In this document: piece after piece, positions 55,365 through 63,817 of the stretch
Layout: the number at the start of each line of letters is the position of its first letter
Position numbering within the stretch: the stretch's first letter is position 1
NCBI RefSeq assembly: GCF_034931025.1
Contig: NZ_JAYGIL010000033.1
Coordinates: forward strand, 1-64,000
Reading direction: 5' to 3'
DNA length: 64,000 nt
Source of the DNA: Arcicella gelida
GTDB taxonomy: Bacteria; Bacteroidota; Bacteroidia; Cytophagales; Spirosomataceae
Notes under the pieces: model-generated
What the model was told of the DNA's origin: nothing
Database searches by the model: none
What the model saw: only the letters and a program-made list of their open reading frames with translations
Position numbers and translations under genes: made by a program

Positions 55365-55781
55365 TTAATCCTCGAGGTCAAAACTATCAAGTGTCTTGAT
55401 TTCAATTTCGTACCAACTAGGTTCATATTCTTTTTCTTGTTTCTCCATTTCGATAACATACTCTTTAGCATCTGATTCGTCAAAAAAAACCTTGATAATT
55501 CTACTACCAATTTGTCCAAAACCTTCTTCTACTGAATTAATTAAATATATAATTCCATTCGATAACCCCTCGTGAAAAACTAAAATATCAGAAATGTCTT
55601 CAATGCTTACGTCTATATCAAGATTTACTTTTCTGTACGGTTGTTCTGACCATTTATCTACGGTTTTACATTTTTCTAAATACAATTGTTTTGCATCATT
55701 TGCAATTTTAGTTGTGCTGTAAACACCAAGCACAATGTTTTTTCCTGAGTATGGAGAAATATATCGTTTAAGTACTACCAT
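55365..55781 (-). CDS. Hypothetical soluble protein
   Basis: A 138-residue protein starting at ATG 55781 (MVVLKRYISPYSG); a TTG six codons upstream is less likely. It begins with a motif resembling short 'WGR-like' or STAS-type beta openings (KNIVLGVYSTTKIANDAKQLY), has a central VSIEDISDILVFHEG and an acidic C-terminus. No family recognised. It may be carried on the same cassette-like stretch as the 56084 gene, whose attC-like end lies 185 bp upstream of this start. Confidence 0.6.
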   Translation of the reverse strand: MVVLKRYISPYSGKNIVLGVYSTTKIANDAKQLYLEKCKTVDKWSEQPYRKVNLDIDVSIEDISDILVFHEGLSNGIIYLINSVEEGFGQIGSRIIKVFFDESDAKEYVIEMEKQEKEYEPSWYEIEIKTLDSFDLED

Positions 55782-55888
55782 AATTATATTTGTTGTCAAT
55801 ATAATTCTTGTTTTTCAATCAAAATTGAAGGAAAACATATTAGTTCTGTTGTATACACACTGCGAGCGAGACGCTCTTTGATGTTTGG

Positions 55889-55920
55889 GGTCGTAGGAAC
55901 GCTACGCTTAACCTACGACC
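55889..55920. repeat. REP-like hairpin
   Basis: GGTCGTAGG and CCTACGACC (9-bp arms) fold around a 14-nt loop that contains GCTACGC. A second small palindrome, GAGCG-AGAC-GCTC, is 20 bp to its left. Both are GC-rich in an AT-rich background and look like dispersed palindromic elements. Confidence 0.6.
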
Positions 55921-55965
55921 AGTTTGAGTTAAATTTATAAATAAAAGTTGAAGTTTAGAACTACT

Positions 55966-56064
55966 GCCCAACAGAATTCCGTCCGCCGAAACCAAAGCTT
56001 GGATATGCACTGCTGATGATTGTACTTCCGTCAAGCCCCAATTGCACAAAACCTTTTGTTAGCG
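55966..56064 (-). other. attC-like recombination site
   Basis: A 99-bp segment bounded on the minus strand by CGCTAAC (R''-like, 56064-56058) and GTTGGGC (R'-like, 55972-55966, exact GTTRRRY). It sits 19 bp past the stop of the nuclease gene, as an integron attC does relative to its cassette gene. The ends GCCCAACA and TGTTAGC are partly complementary, and the interior has a CCAAAGCTTGG palindrome. It is GC-richer than its surroundings. R'' deviates from the RYYYAAC consensus at its first base. Confidence 0.45.
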
Positions 56065-56083
56065 GTTCGTGCTTTTCGTCAAA

Positions 56084-57808
56084 CTATATGCCACCAATAG
56101 GTAAATATTTTCCACTTGTCTTTATTTTCAAGTTTTTTTCATTTTCAAAGCCAAGTCCTTTAGTTTGATATGTCTGGTCGAAAATATCTGTCAAGTCAGG
56201 AGTTAAGGCAAAAACTGTTGCATCGGAATTGAGTTCTTTGGTAGTTATTTTTTCATTTATGAACGCACCGCAAACTTCTAATTCATCAGCAGTAATCAAT
56301 TTGCCATGTAGTTTTTCTCTTAGATTTAGAAATGCCATTAATTGAGATTTATTTTTTCCAAGTTTTTCTAACTGTAAAAGAAATATTTCTAAATCGTCAA
56401 TACAAACACTCCAAGGAAATTCATCATCATCGTAAATTTCAAGTAGACTACTTAAATCCGTTTGAATTTGTCCAAACCTTTCAAGTGTTACTATAATTGA
56501 GAAGGCGGAATGATAATTTTTAGTCCTAATATCAATCACATGTTTTTTTAGTTTCTCATCGCTGTAAATATTCAAAGCTTCTTTGCTTATAAATTTTGAT
56601 TTTACACGATATGCTTGGTCGTAGCCTTTTTGAATTGTTTCTTCAAAATTTGATTGAATAAGGGGATATGCTTTGTCTGGTTCTCGTCTTGGTTCGTCTC
56701 TTTTCGAAGCTTTAGCCTCAACAATTAAAGCCATGCCATCAATAAGAAAAAGTAAATCTTGTTCATGCCCATCCTGGGTAAAAAAACTTTTGTAAATAAA
56801 AGCCTTCCCTTTAAAAAACCGTTGAAAAACATTTTCGATTTTTATTTCAAGTTTCTTGCCACGTACTGCATAAAATTTTTCTCTAAATGTTGCTTGGGTG
56901 CAAAATTCGAACAAGGCATTGTAAACTGCCTGAATTAATTGATGTGCCTCAACAAGTTGAAATTCATCATCGGACACTTTAAAAATTGGTCTTGAATGTA
57001 TGATGTTGCTTTCTGTATAATATAGAAAGCCTGTCTTTTCTCTTTTACTTGTGAAAGTGTTTAGGAAAGCTTCAGCTTTATCAATTCCGAAATTGTCAAC
57101 CAATTGCTGTTTAGAATAGCGATACATTTTACCCTTATCATACATCCAATCGAATAAATCTTGTAAATGTTGTGGAAGATGCTCCTGCCATTCCATCGGC
57201 ATGAGGTCTTTTTCTTTCATTTCATCACAAAACTCTTCCCAAGTTTGTTGCCCTTCTTTTTTATTAATCTTTTGATTTAGAAATTCATTGGGTAGTTTAT
57301 CGATGTAGTTGTAAATATTTATAAAATCTTGAACTTCTAATTTGAAATGATTTTTTATTTCCTCGTTAAATGGAGTGAAATACTCCTGTACTCTTTCAAT
57401 GATTTGTTCTTCATAGTTTAGCAGTCCGTGATTGAAATACCCCAAGAATGTTGGCATTGCTATCATTCTTCTCATTTTCCAGTCTTCATCAACTACATCG
57501 GCGGGCCTAGGGTAAAAAAACTCTGTATATCCATTTTCTATTCCATTCAATAGCACTTTCATGTGATCTAAGTCTTCATCGCTGTATTTAGCTTTAAGTC
57601 CTGCAGCTGGAATTTCGGATGTAACATTTAAACCCGCTAAATATAGAAGTTGTCGCTGTGGCGAGGAAAGTCCTTTTAATGAATTTGTCGGACTGTCAAA
57701 ACGGATGAACTGCATTAATGAACTAATGTCACCAAGAAACATCGTTGTTTCAAATTGGCTTACAAAGTCTTTAAGTTCTTGAGATTTTTGAGTTAAATCT
57801 ATACTCAT
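56084..57808 (-). CDS. Putative PD-(D/E)xK nuclease-domain protein, cassette-borne
   Basis: A 574-residue soluble protein that I cannot place in a named family. Residues ~1-300 are helical without recognised motif. Residues ~320-370 show a restriction-endonuclease-like core: KGKAFIYKSFF, then Asp351 in EQDLLFLIDGMALIVEAK with Glu364-x-Lys366, the D-(x)n-ExK triad, all in the right strand-strand arrangement. The C-terminal ~200 residues contain a helical domain with FSIIVTLERFG and DDEFPWSVCIDDLEIFL. The gene is bounded by integron-like repeats, which favours gain by site-specific recombination. A defence or DNA-repair function is possible but unproved. Confidence 0.7.
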   Translation of the reverse strand: MSIDLTQKSQELKDFVSQFETTMFLGDISSLMQFIRFDSPTNSLKGLSSPQRQLLYLAGLNVTSEIPAAGLKAKYSDEDLDHMKVLLNGIENGYTEFFYPRPADVVDEDWKMRRMIAMPTFLGYFNHGLLNYEEQIIERVQEYFTPFNEEIKNHFKLEVQDFINIYNYIDKLPNEFLNQKINKKEGQQTWEEFCDEMKEKDLMPMEWQEHLPQHLQDLFDWMYDKGKMYRYSKQQLVDNFGIDKAEAFLNTFTSKREKTGFLYYTESNIIHSRPIFKVSDDEFQLVEAHQLIQAVYNALFEFCTQATFREKFYAVRGKKLEIKIENVFQRFFKGKAFIYKSFFTQDGHEQDLLFLIDGMALIVEAKASKRDEPRREPDKAYPLIQSNFEETIQKGYDQAYRVKSKFISKEALNIYSDEKLKKHVIDIRTKNYHSAFSIIVTLERFGQIQTDLSSLLEIYDDDEFPWSVCIDDLEIFLLQLEKLGKNKSQLMAFLNLREKLHGKLITADELEVCGAFINEKITTKELNSDATVFALTPDLTDIFDQTYQTKGLGFENEKNLKIKTSGKYLPIGGI

Positions 57809-57852
57809 TTTATATGTGTCAAATTGTAAAAGGGTGTCGCTTTAGCATGACC

Positions 57853-57880
57853 GCTAACTCGTAAATATACGCATGTTAGC
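57853..57880. other. Short attC-like hairpin at the other cassette end
   Basis: GCTAAC (57853-57858) pairs with GTTAGC (57875-57880), with an inner CGTA/TACG stem. On the minus strand GTTAGCGGTCATGC leads into the cassette, matching the inverse of the 3' end GCACGAACCGCTAAC. It lies 45 bp before the gene start, where an integron R' box would be. T's follow on the plus strand, so a terminator is the alternative. Confidence 0.4.
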
Positions 57881-58085
57881 ATTTTTTCTAAAAATAATTA
57901 ATTGTTACAAACAAAGCTATTATTAGCTTTTTATAATTTATAAGTTATTTGTTTTCAAGTATTTATATTTGCCATTTTCAAGAATTGAGTTTTAATAATA
58001 CAAAATGAGAAGTGCAAAAACCATATTCAAACCATCTCGAAGTACTCCTAAAAAGCATCTCTTCTAAAAAGAATATGAATACTCC
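57881..58085. other. Intergenic region
   Basis: AT-rich sequence between the cassette boundary and minisatellite C. No gene seen. Confidence 0.4.
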
Positions 58086-58289
58086 ATTTAGTGAAATGCC
58101 ACTTTAATCTTTATACACGCCACTTACATTTAGTGAAATGCCATTTCAATCTTTATACACGCCACTTGCATTTAGTGAAATGCCATTTTAATCTTTATAC
58201 ACGCCACTTGCATTTAGTGAAATGCCATGTCAATCTTTATACACGCCGCTTACATTTAGTGAAATGCCACTTCAATCTTTATATATGCC
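58086..58289. repeat. 42-bp minisatellite C
   Basis: Five tandem copies (58086, 58128, 58170, 58212, 58254; the last is 36 bp) of a 42-bp unit beginning ATTTAGTGAAATGCCA and containing CTTTATACACGCC. The copies differ by one to three bases. No palindrome, no spacer sequences. It lies just downstream of the patatin gene stop (58331). A single open frame through it is an effect of the 42-bp period. Confidence 0.9.
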
Positions 58290-58330
58290 AAGAATTTTTA
58301 AATAATTCATCATTCAAAACTCATATCTAG

Positions 58331-59278
58331 TCATCCCTTCTTATACTCTCTCATTTCCTCCATTCCTTGTTCGTAGCCTAATAGTAGCATTCTTTTAATG
58401 TCATCTTTATTGAATGCCTGAATATCAATATTCAAATGGTGCTGTGGACGAATGATTTTTAGCTTTATTCTGGATTGTCCTTTTAAAATGCCAAATTCAC
58501 TTGGCGAACCATCTGCTGGTAAACATTCATTTCTGAATTCTGCCCAATCTAAATCGGCATTCAAACATTCGTTTACGGCAATGTCCATTACTCTATCTAC
58601 CAAAGCTAAAAGGTTCCCATAAGGGAAGTATCCGCCATCAATGTTGCGAGTATGACAAGCTACACAAATGATTTCTGTACCACCATCTTGAATCGCTTTT
58701 TTTACAGGAGCAACATCACGCATTCCGCCATCTAAAAAAGCCATGTTATTTTGTCCGCCGATGTTAACAACGGGCATTAAGATGGGAATGGCAGACGATG
58801 CCATGATATAGTCTAAGAAATGATCATAAGAAGGATTGGCATAGACGATATTTCCATTGATAATATCGACAGCACCCACTTTTAATTGAACAGGACTGGC
58901 ATTCAGATTCCTCATCGAAATGTTATTGTCCAGAATTTCTCTTAATGGCGTAGTATCTAACAAACCTTCAAAGTTTCTGCGGATAGCACTAAGCCCTAGT
59001 TCGTAAGTGCCACGTCTCAACGACAAACATTCTGGTGAGTAAATATTATTAACCCAAAAATCATTCAAATCTTTCGTTGCTTGATTAAAGTCGATATAAC
59101 CATCGTTTTCAATACTTTGTCTGCCAAAACTATTGATTAAATAAGAGGCATTCATACTGCCTGCCGAGATACCATAGATAGCGTCTGGATAAAACCCTGT
59201 TTCAAAAACTGCTTTTACAACCCCTGCCTGATACGCACCTTTTACTGACCCACCCGCCAAAACTAAAATCTTACTCAT
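58331..59278 (-). CDS. Patatin-like phospholipase
   Basis: A 315-residue serine lipase of the patatin/RssA group. The oxyanion loop LAGGSVKGAYQAG is at residues 7-19, the nucleophile elbow GISAGSMNA has Ser38, and the catalytic Asp lies in DGGMRD near residue 182. No signal peptide, so it is cytosolic or membrane-associated. Enzymes of this type cleave acyl chains from phospholipids. It starts at ATG 59278, divergent from the polyprenyl synthase. Confidence 0.9.
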   Translation of the reverse strand: MSKILVLAGGSVKGAYQAGVVKAVFETGFYPDAIYGISAGSMNASYLINSFGRQSIENDGYIDFNQATKDLNDFWVNNIYSPECLSLRRGTYELGLSAIRRNFEGLLDTTPLREILDNNISMRNLNASPVQLKVGAVDIINGNIVYANPSYDHFLDYIMASSAIPILMPVVNIGGQNNMAFLDGGMRDVAPVKKAIQDGGTEIICVACHTRNIDGGYFPYGNLLALVDRVMDIAVNECLNADLDWAEFRNECLPADGSPSEFGILKGQSRIKLKIIRPQHHLNIDIQAFNKDDIKRMLLLGYEQGMEEMREYKKG

Positions 59279-59443
59279 GGTTAAATATTGTTTTATAGAT
59301 ACTCGTCAACGTTTAGAATGAACAATTTTGTAAAACGAACGATTCATCAATTAACGAACTAAAAAAATAATTTCAGGTTATTAATTCAAGCAATATACAT
59401 TTTTTTAGAGAAAAGCGTAATTTGCAAGCCATTTAAAAATATT

Positions 59444-60418
59444 ATGAATTTATCTATCAAAGAAATACAAGCTCCGATCCTTACTGAAATGAATGCCTTC
59501 GAAGGAAAGTTTAAGGAGTTTATGAAAACAAAGGTGATGCTCTTGGATACGATTATGAATTATATCGTACAAAGAAAAGGGAAACAGTTACGTCCGATGT
59601 TTGTATTTTTATCGGCTGGTATTTGTGGTACAATCACTGAAAAAACGTATCGTGGAGCCGCTTTAATTGAGTTATTGCACACTGCTTCTTTAGTGCATGA
59701 CGACGTGGTGGACGATTCTAATTACCGTCGTGGGTTCTTCTCGGTAAATGCCCTTTGGAAAAACAAAATAGCAGTTTTAGTGGGAGATTATTTATTGACA
59801 AGAGGACTTTTACTCTCTGTTCAACATAATGATTTCGAAAATCTGAAAATCATTTCTACCGCTTTTCAAGAGATTACCGAAGGAGAATTATTACAGATAG
59901 AAAAGGCTCGTCGCTTAGATATTACCGAAGATGTTTACTTTGAAATTATCCGACAAAAAACCGCTACGCTAATTGCTGCTTGTTGTGCTGCTGGTGCGAG
60001 TTCTGTGGGTGCAGATGAAGAAACTGTTGCTAAAGCACATTCTTTCGGTGAAAAAGTAGGCATTGCTTTCCAAATTAAAGACGACCTTTTTGATTATGGA
60101 GATGCCGAAATCGGAAAGCCATTAGGCATTGATATTAAAGAAAAGAAAATGACACTTCCATTGATTTACGCATTGAACCAAGCTAATTGGAGTACCAAGC
60201 GTAACATCATCAATATCATCAAAAACGAATCAGATAATCCTAAGAAAGTAGCAGAAGTAATTTCTTTTGTTAAGCAATCTGGCGGATTGGAATATGCTAC
60301 CAAAGTAATGAAAAACATCGTTGAGGAAGCACAAAATATCCTTTTAACTTTTCCAGATTCTATCTATAGGAAATCATTGGCAGGACTTGTTCAATTTACA
60401 ATTGAACGAGCGAAGTAA
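59444..60418 (+). CDS. ispB: Polyprenyl (octaprenyl-type) diphosphate synthase
   Basis: A 324-residue trans-prenyltransferase that extends isoprenoid diphosphates for quinone side chains. It has both aspartate-rich motifs, LHTASLVHDDVVDD (near 86) and FQIKDDLFDYGD (near 212), plus GKQLRPMFVFLSAGI for substrate binding. The small residues before the first motif fit long-chain products. The symbol is assigned from family resemblance. Monocistronic, ended by a perfect palindrome. Confidence 0.88.
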   Translation: MNLSIKEIQAPILTEMNAFEGKFKEFMKTKVMLLDTIMNYIVQRKGKQLRPMFVFLSAGICGTITEKTYRGAALIELLHTASLVHDDVVDDSNYRRGFFSVNALWKNKIAVLVGDYLLTRGLLLSVQHNDFENLKIISTAFQEITEGELLQIEKARRLDITEDVYFEIIRQKTATLIAACCAAGASSVGADEETVAKAHSFGEKVGIAFQIKDDLFDYGDAEIGKPLGIDIKEKKMTLPLIYALNQANWSTKRNIINIIKNESDNPKKVAEVISFVKQSGGLEYATKVMKNIVEEAQNILLTFPDSIYRKSLAGLVQFTIERAK

Positions 60419-60419
60419 T

Positions 60420-60453
60420 TAGCTTTGACAACTTTTAAAAGTTGTCAAAGCTA
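60420..60453 (+). terminator. Perfect palindromic terminator of the polyprenyl synthase gene
   Basis: Seventeen-bp arms (core AGCTTTGACAACTTTT) meet without a spacer immediately after the stop codon. The right arm forms the 3' side of a strong stem. Confidence 0.8.
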
Positions 60454-60466
60454 CTCAAAGCTAATC

Positions 60467-60755
60467 TAGTTTGTAAAATATTATTTGGTTTTTGATTCAT
60501 TTTTGAATGATAAACCAAACGAATCCTATCTCTGAGATAGGATTTTCCCTCTTTTTGATAAGTTGTCCTATCTCTGAGATAGCTTGTTCCATCCTTTTGA
60601 TAGGTTGTCTTATCTCTGAGATGGTATTTTCCATCTTTTTGATAGATTGTTCAGTCTTCGAGATGGGTTTTTCCCTCTTTTTGATAGGTTGTCCTATCTC
60701 TGAGATAGCTTCTTCCATCAATTTAATAGGTCATCCTATTTCAGAGATAGATTTT
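60467..60755 (-). repeat. 42-bp palindromic tandem array B
   Basis: Six units at 42-bp spacing (60525, 60567, 60609, 60651, 60693, 60735), each around the palindrome CCTATCTCNGAGATAGG. It is the counterpart of array A (25151-25375), in opposite orientation: the last units, a tail ending FVWFIIQK with stop, and about 25 bp beyond it match. On the minus strand a 73-codon frame runs from an ATG at 60718 and reads as 14-residue repeats with Ile/Met every 3 and 4 positions. The unit ahead of it has the same in-frame TGA as array A. Confidence 0.8.
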
Positions 60756-60786
60756 ATTAGGACAAATACATCTGTCCTAATAAAAT
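60751..60786. terminator. Hairpin terminator of the NAD(P)-binding gene
   Basis: Fourteen-bp arms (ATTTTATTAGGACA / TGTCCTAATAAAAT) with an 8-nt loop, 23 bp beyond the stop of the gene at 60809. Confidence 0.7.
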
Positions 60787-60808
60787 CAAATAAGGAAAAT
60801 ATTGCAAC

Positions 60809-61447
60809 TTAAACCTCAAAAATGAAAGGAGCTTTTCGAATAAAAGTAATGTCTGATAATTGCTTGATGAGGAAATCTGCTAAATCTGTAGCACTGATTT
60901 TATCGCCAATGCAATCTTCTAAACTGGTATTTACTTGCCTTCTTTCCGTCGTTTGTTCAATTAAAGGAAGCCTGACCAAAGTCCAATCTATCTTACTTTT
61001 CACCAACATTTCATATTCTAGTTGTTTATCCAAAGTAATTTTAGGATAATTTTCTTTCATCCAATCCGTCCCAAATTTTGTCTTAGGACTTTTCTGGTCG
61101 AATGGCGTATCAACATGCAAACCTGTTAAAAGGATATACCTGTTAATACCTAATTGTTCCATAGCCAATAAAACATTTCTACTGGCATCTCCAAAGATAG
61201 AACTTTCACCTATTGGTTGTCCGATTGTACTGATAACCGCTTGGCAATCTTTTAAAAGATTGAAGACAGCTTGCGGGTCTCTAGCATCTCCCTGAACGAT
61301 TTCAATTTGCGGACTTGTAATGTGAAAATTATCAGGATTCCGAAGAAGCATTTTGAATTGAAAACCTTGATTAAGTAATTGTTGAACAAGGTATTTACCT
61401 GATTTGCCTGTGCCACCAATAATGGCAAGCTTTATGATTTGATTCAT
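60809..61447 (-). CDS. NAD(P)-binding atypical SDR / NmrA-like protein
   Basis: A 212-residue Rossmann protein. The nucleotide-binding start LAIIGGTGKSGKYLVQQLL (GGTGKSG at 12-18) and the VQGDARDPQAVFNLLKDCQAVISTIG segment are those of the NAD(P)H-binding/NmrA-like group. The catalytic YxxxK of classical SDRs is absent, so it may be a sensor or a reductase of atypical type. Monocistronic. Starts at ATG 61447. Confidence 0.85.
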   Translation of the reverse strand: MNQIIKLAIIGGTGKSGKYLVQQLLNQGFQFKMLLRNPDNFHITSPQIEIVQGDARDPQAVFNLLKDCQAVISTIGQPIGESSIFGDASRNVLLAMEQLGINRYILLTGLHVDTPFDQKSPKTKFGTDWMKENYPKITLDKQLEYEMLVKSKIDWTLVRLPLIEQTTERRQVNTSLEDCIGDKISATDLADFLIKQLSDITFIRKAPFIFEV

Positions 61448-61713
61448 GATATTCTTTAAAAAATATGAAAATACAAAAACAGCTCAGTTTCAGAAGAAAC
61501 CAAGCAATTGACCTTTTTTGATAAAGCCAAAATTGAAAATCAATATTTTATAAAGAGAGTCTAATGGGTCAAAAGTAAGGAAAAGAATCAAATTTTAAAA
61601 GAAAAAAAATCCTAGTATTCACCCCATTTTCTGCTGTATTCATCCCATTTGTTAATTCGCTACCAGTTGCTAACTTAATATTGAACATGATTTCAACAAA
61701 CCTCAATCATGTC

Positions 61714-62283
61714 ATGAAACAGAAACTAATCCTTACTTTCATCCTCTATTTTTTTATTTTCTATCCATCTTTTTCACAGTTTCCTGCAAATCCTTGTATC
61801 AAAAAAGGATTTTTGATGGATTCGATTGCTGGTAAAACTTTGGCTTTTGTAAGATTTAGCCTCAGCAACATACCACATAGTACGCTTGGTTTGCAAGTGA
61901 TAAATGCTGACGAAAGTTTTTCTATGAATAATCTGTACGAAGGTAATGATTCTCTCAGTTTGGTTTGTGGAGCTTATGTTGCTAAAAGTATCAATATTAT
62001 TCCTAAAAATAAGAACGAAGCTGATTTAGATATTTTACTACTCATCCCCAATGCTCGTGAATTAAGGGAAGTTATTATTAAGACTAGCAAAACAAATAAT
62101 AAGGAAGAAGTAAGAAGTATTGCAAAGCAAGTACTAAAGAAAAGATTTGTTTCTAACGCTCAAAAAACAGCAGTAAGTCTCAATCCTTCAATGAAGTATA
62201 TCGGCGATAATGTTGAGCGTACAATTAGTATTATTTACAAAAGAGCGAATTATACTTGGTGTTTTTACTTGGAATGGAGATAA
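61714..62283 (+). CDS. Secreted hypothetical protein
   Basis: A 189-residue protein when begun at ATG 61714 (MKQKLILTFILYFFIF), which gives a signal peptide ending near PSFSQ. Upstream candidates (TTG 61681, ATG 61687) put polar residues ahead of it. The mature domain is a single beta sandwich reminiscent of a carboxypeptidase-like regulatory or SusE-like fold, with GKTLAFVRFSLSNIP and LREVIIKTSK. No family recognised. Confidence 0.65.
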   Translation: MKQKLILTFILYFFIFYPSFSQFPANPCIKKGFLMDSIAGKTLAFVRFSLSNIPHSTLGLQVINADESFSMNNLYEGNDSLSLVCGAYVAKSINIIPKNKNEADLDILLLIPNARELREVIIKTSKTNNKEEVRSIAKQVLKKRFVSNAQKTAVSLNPSMKYIGDNVERTISIIYKRANYTWCFYLEWR

Positions 62284-62364
62284 TAATTAAGCTAAGGTGT
62301 TCTAAAAATCATTGACTTTAAACCTAGATTACTTTCAAATTTTACTCAGACTGTCTTGGTTAAT

Positions 62365-62397
62365 ATGAGTGATTCGGCTTTATGCTTAATCACTCAT
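62365..62397 (+). terminator. Hairpin downstream of the secreted hypothetical gene
   Basis: ATGAGTGATT pairs with AATCACTCAT around a 13-nt loop, 82 bp past the stop. No long T-tract. Confidence 0.45.
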
Positions 62398-62438
62398 GAT
62401 TAGCCTACTAAATCTATGATTTCGTAGCTTTTTTGTTC

Positions 62439-62446
62439 TATCTTTG
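62439..62446 (+). promoter_or_regulatory. Bacteroidota -7 element of the trans-sulfuration gene
   Basis: TATCTTTG, an exact TAnnTTTG, leaving a 74-nt leader before ATG 62521. It is the clearest promoter ahead of this gene. Confidence 0.6.
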
Positions 62447-62520
62447 CGATTCTTATCAAAAACTATTCATTTAGAGCTTGATATTTTATCTTTTTGAAAT
62501 TCTTTTTACTGCGGAATACG

Positions 62521-63705
62521 ATGAAAAAACAAACTAAAGCCATCAGAATACAAGCAGAACGTTCTCAAAATCGTGAGCATTCTGTTCCATTATATCTTAC
62601 TTCAAGTTTTACTTTTGAAGATGCTGAACAAGGACGTGCCATTTTTGCCGATGAAATGGAAGGGAATATTTATTCTCGCTACATGAATCCAAACGTGGAT
62701 GAATTTGTAGATAAAATGTGTATGCTTGAAAACACAGAAGATGGTATCGCTTTTGCCACAGGTATGGCAGCCAACTTTGCGGCGATGGCAGCATTATTAA
62801 AATCTGGGGATCATGTTGTTGCATCCAAAGCACTTTTTGGTTCTTGCATCCAGATTTTAAGTAAAATTCTTCCTAAATGGGGCATTACAACTACTTTCGT
62901 TGATGGTCATAATCTTTCTGCTTGGGAAGCTGCTATTCAAGAAAATACTAAATTTTTATTCTGCGAAAGTCCTTCTAATCCGGGTTTAGATTTAATTGAC
63001 CTTGAGGCGATTTGTCAGTTAAAAGCAAAACATAATTTGATTTTAGCGGTTGATAACTGTTTTGCAACACCAATTATCCAAACTCCAGCCGATTGGGGTG
63101 CAGACTTAGTCATTCACTCAGCAACAAAATATATCGACGGACAAGGAAGAGTACTAGGTGGAGTAGTTTGTGGTAGAGAAGAATTAGTGAAAGAAATTCG
63201 CTTTTTTGCTCGTCATACAGGTCCATCAATGTCTCCATTTAATGCTTGGGTTTTATCAAAAAGCTTAGAGACAATCCATTTACGTATGGAAAAGCACTCT
63301 GAAAATGCCTTGAAATTAGCACATGCTTTAGAGAATAATTCAGCATTAAATTTTGTAAAATATCCTTTCTTAGCTTCGCATCCACAATTCGAATTGGCGA
63401 AAAAGCAAATGAAAATGGGTGGTGCGATTCTAACTTTTGATGTGAAAGGTGGTTTTGAAATGGTAAACGAGATGTCTAAACACATTACAATTGCTTCGAT
63501 TTCTCCAAATTTAGGTGATACCAGAACGATTATTACGCATCCAGCTTCAACAACACATTCTAAACTTACAGCTGAACAAAGAGCTGAAGTTGGTATTACA
63601 GATGGTTTAGTAAGAGTAGCAGTAGGTTTAGAAGCTGTAGAAGACTTAATTGAAGACTTTGAGCAAGCTTTAGAAAAAGCTACGCTTGCTACTTTGGTAG
63701 GATAA
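62521..63705 (+). CDS. metZ: O-succinylhomoserine sulfhydrylase (trans-sulfuration PLP enzyme)
   Basis: A 394-residue Cys/Met-metabolism PLP enzyme. ATG 62521 (MKKQTKAIRIQAERSQ) is preferred to 62494, whose extra residues are hydrophobic and unsupported. The PLP lysine is Lys203 in HSATKYIDGQGRVLGG; other family marks are YSRYMNPNVDEF, ATGMAA and LGDTRTIITHPASTTH. It likely replaces the succinyl group of O-succinylhomoserine with sulfide to form homocysteine. Closely related gamma-lyases cannot be fully excluded. Confidence 0.88.
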   Translation: MKKQTKAIRIQAERSQNREHSVPLYLTSSFTFEDAEQGRAIFADEMEGNIYSRYMNPNVDEFVDKMCMLENTEDGIAFATGMAANFAAMAALLKSGDHVVASKALFGSCIQILSKILPKWGITTTFVDGHNLSAWEAAIQENTKFLFCESPSNPGLDLIDLEAICQLKAKHNLILAVDNCFATPIIQTPADWGADLVIHSATKYIDGQGRVLGGVVCGREELVKEIRFFARHTGPSMSPFNAWVLSKSLETIHLRMEKHSENALKLAHALENNSALNFVKYPFLASHPQFELAKKQMKMGGAILTFDVKGGFEMVNEMSKHITIASISPNLGDTRTIITHPASTTHSKLTAEQRAEVGITDGLVRVAVGLEAVEDLIEDFEQALEKATLATLVG

Positions 63706-63738
63706 ATTTTACATGATTTGAAGATTTGAAAATGTGTT

Positions 63739-63775
63739 AATTTGAAAATGTTCTTAATACTGACATTTTCAAATT
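63739..63775 (+). terminator. AT-rich hairpin after metZ
   Basis: AATTTGAAAATGT (63739-63751) pairs with ACATTTTCAAATT (63763-63775). Further weak pairing extends outwards. It is likely the metZ terminator. Confidence 0.6.
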
Positions 63776-63817
63776 TCCAAATCTTCAAATTTTCAAATTC
63801 AATAAGTATATTCAAAA

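Noticed and set aside
55840..56049. Minus-strand 69-codon frame
   Set aside because: Covers the attC-like site and REP-like hairpin; composition comes from these elements and there is no family match.
58091..58330. Plus-strand frame with 14-residue repeats (KCHFNLYTRHLHLV)
   Set aside because: Translation of minisatellite C with no start signal or plausible protein fold.
60507..60812. Plus-strand 101-codon frame through array B
   Set aside because: Antisense of the repeat units; the palindromic core keeps both strands open.
63213..63815. Minus-strand 200-codon frame
   Set aside because: Antisense to the trans-sulfuration gene, which is well conserved on the plus strand.
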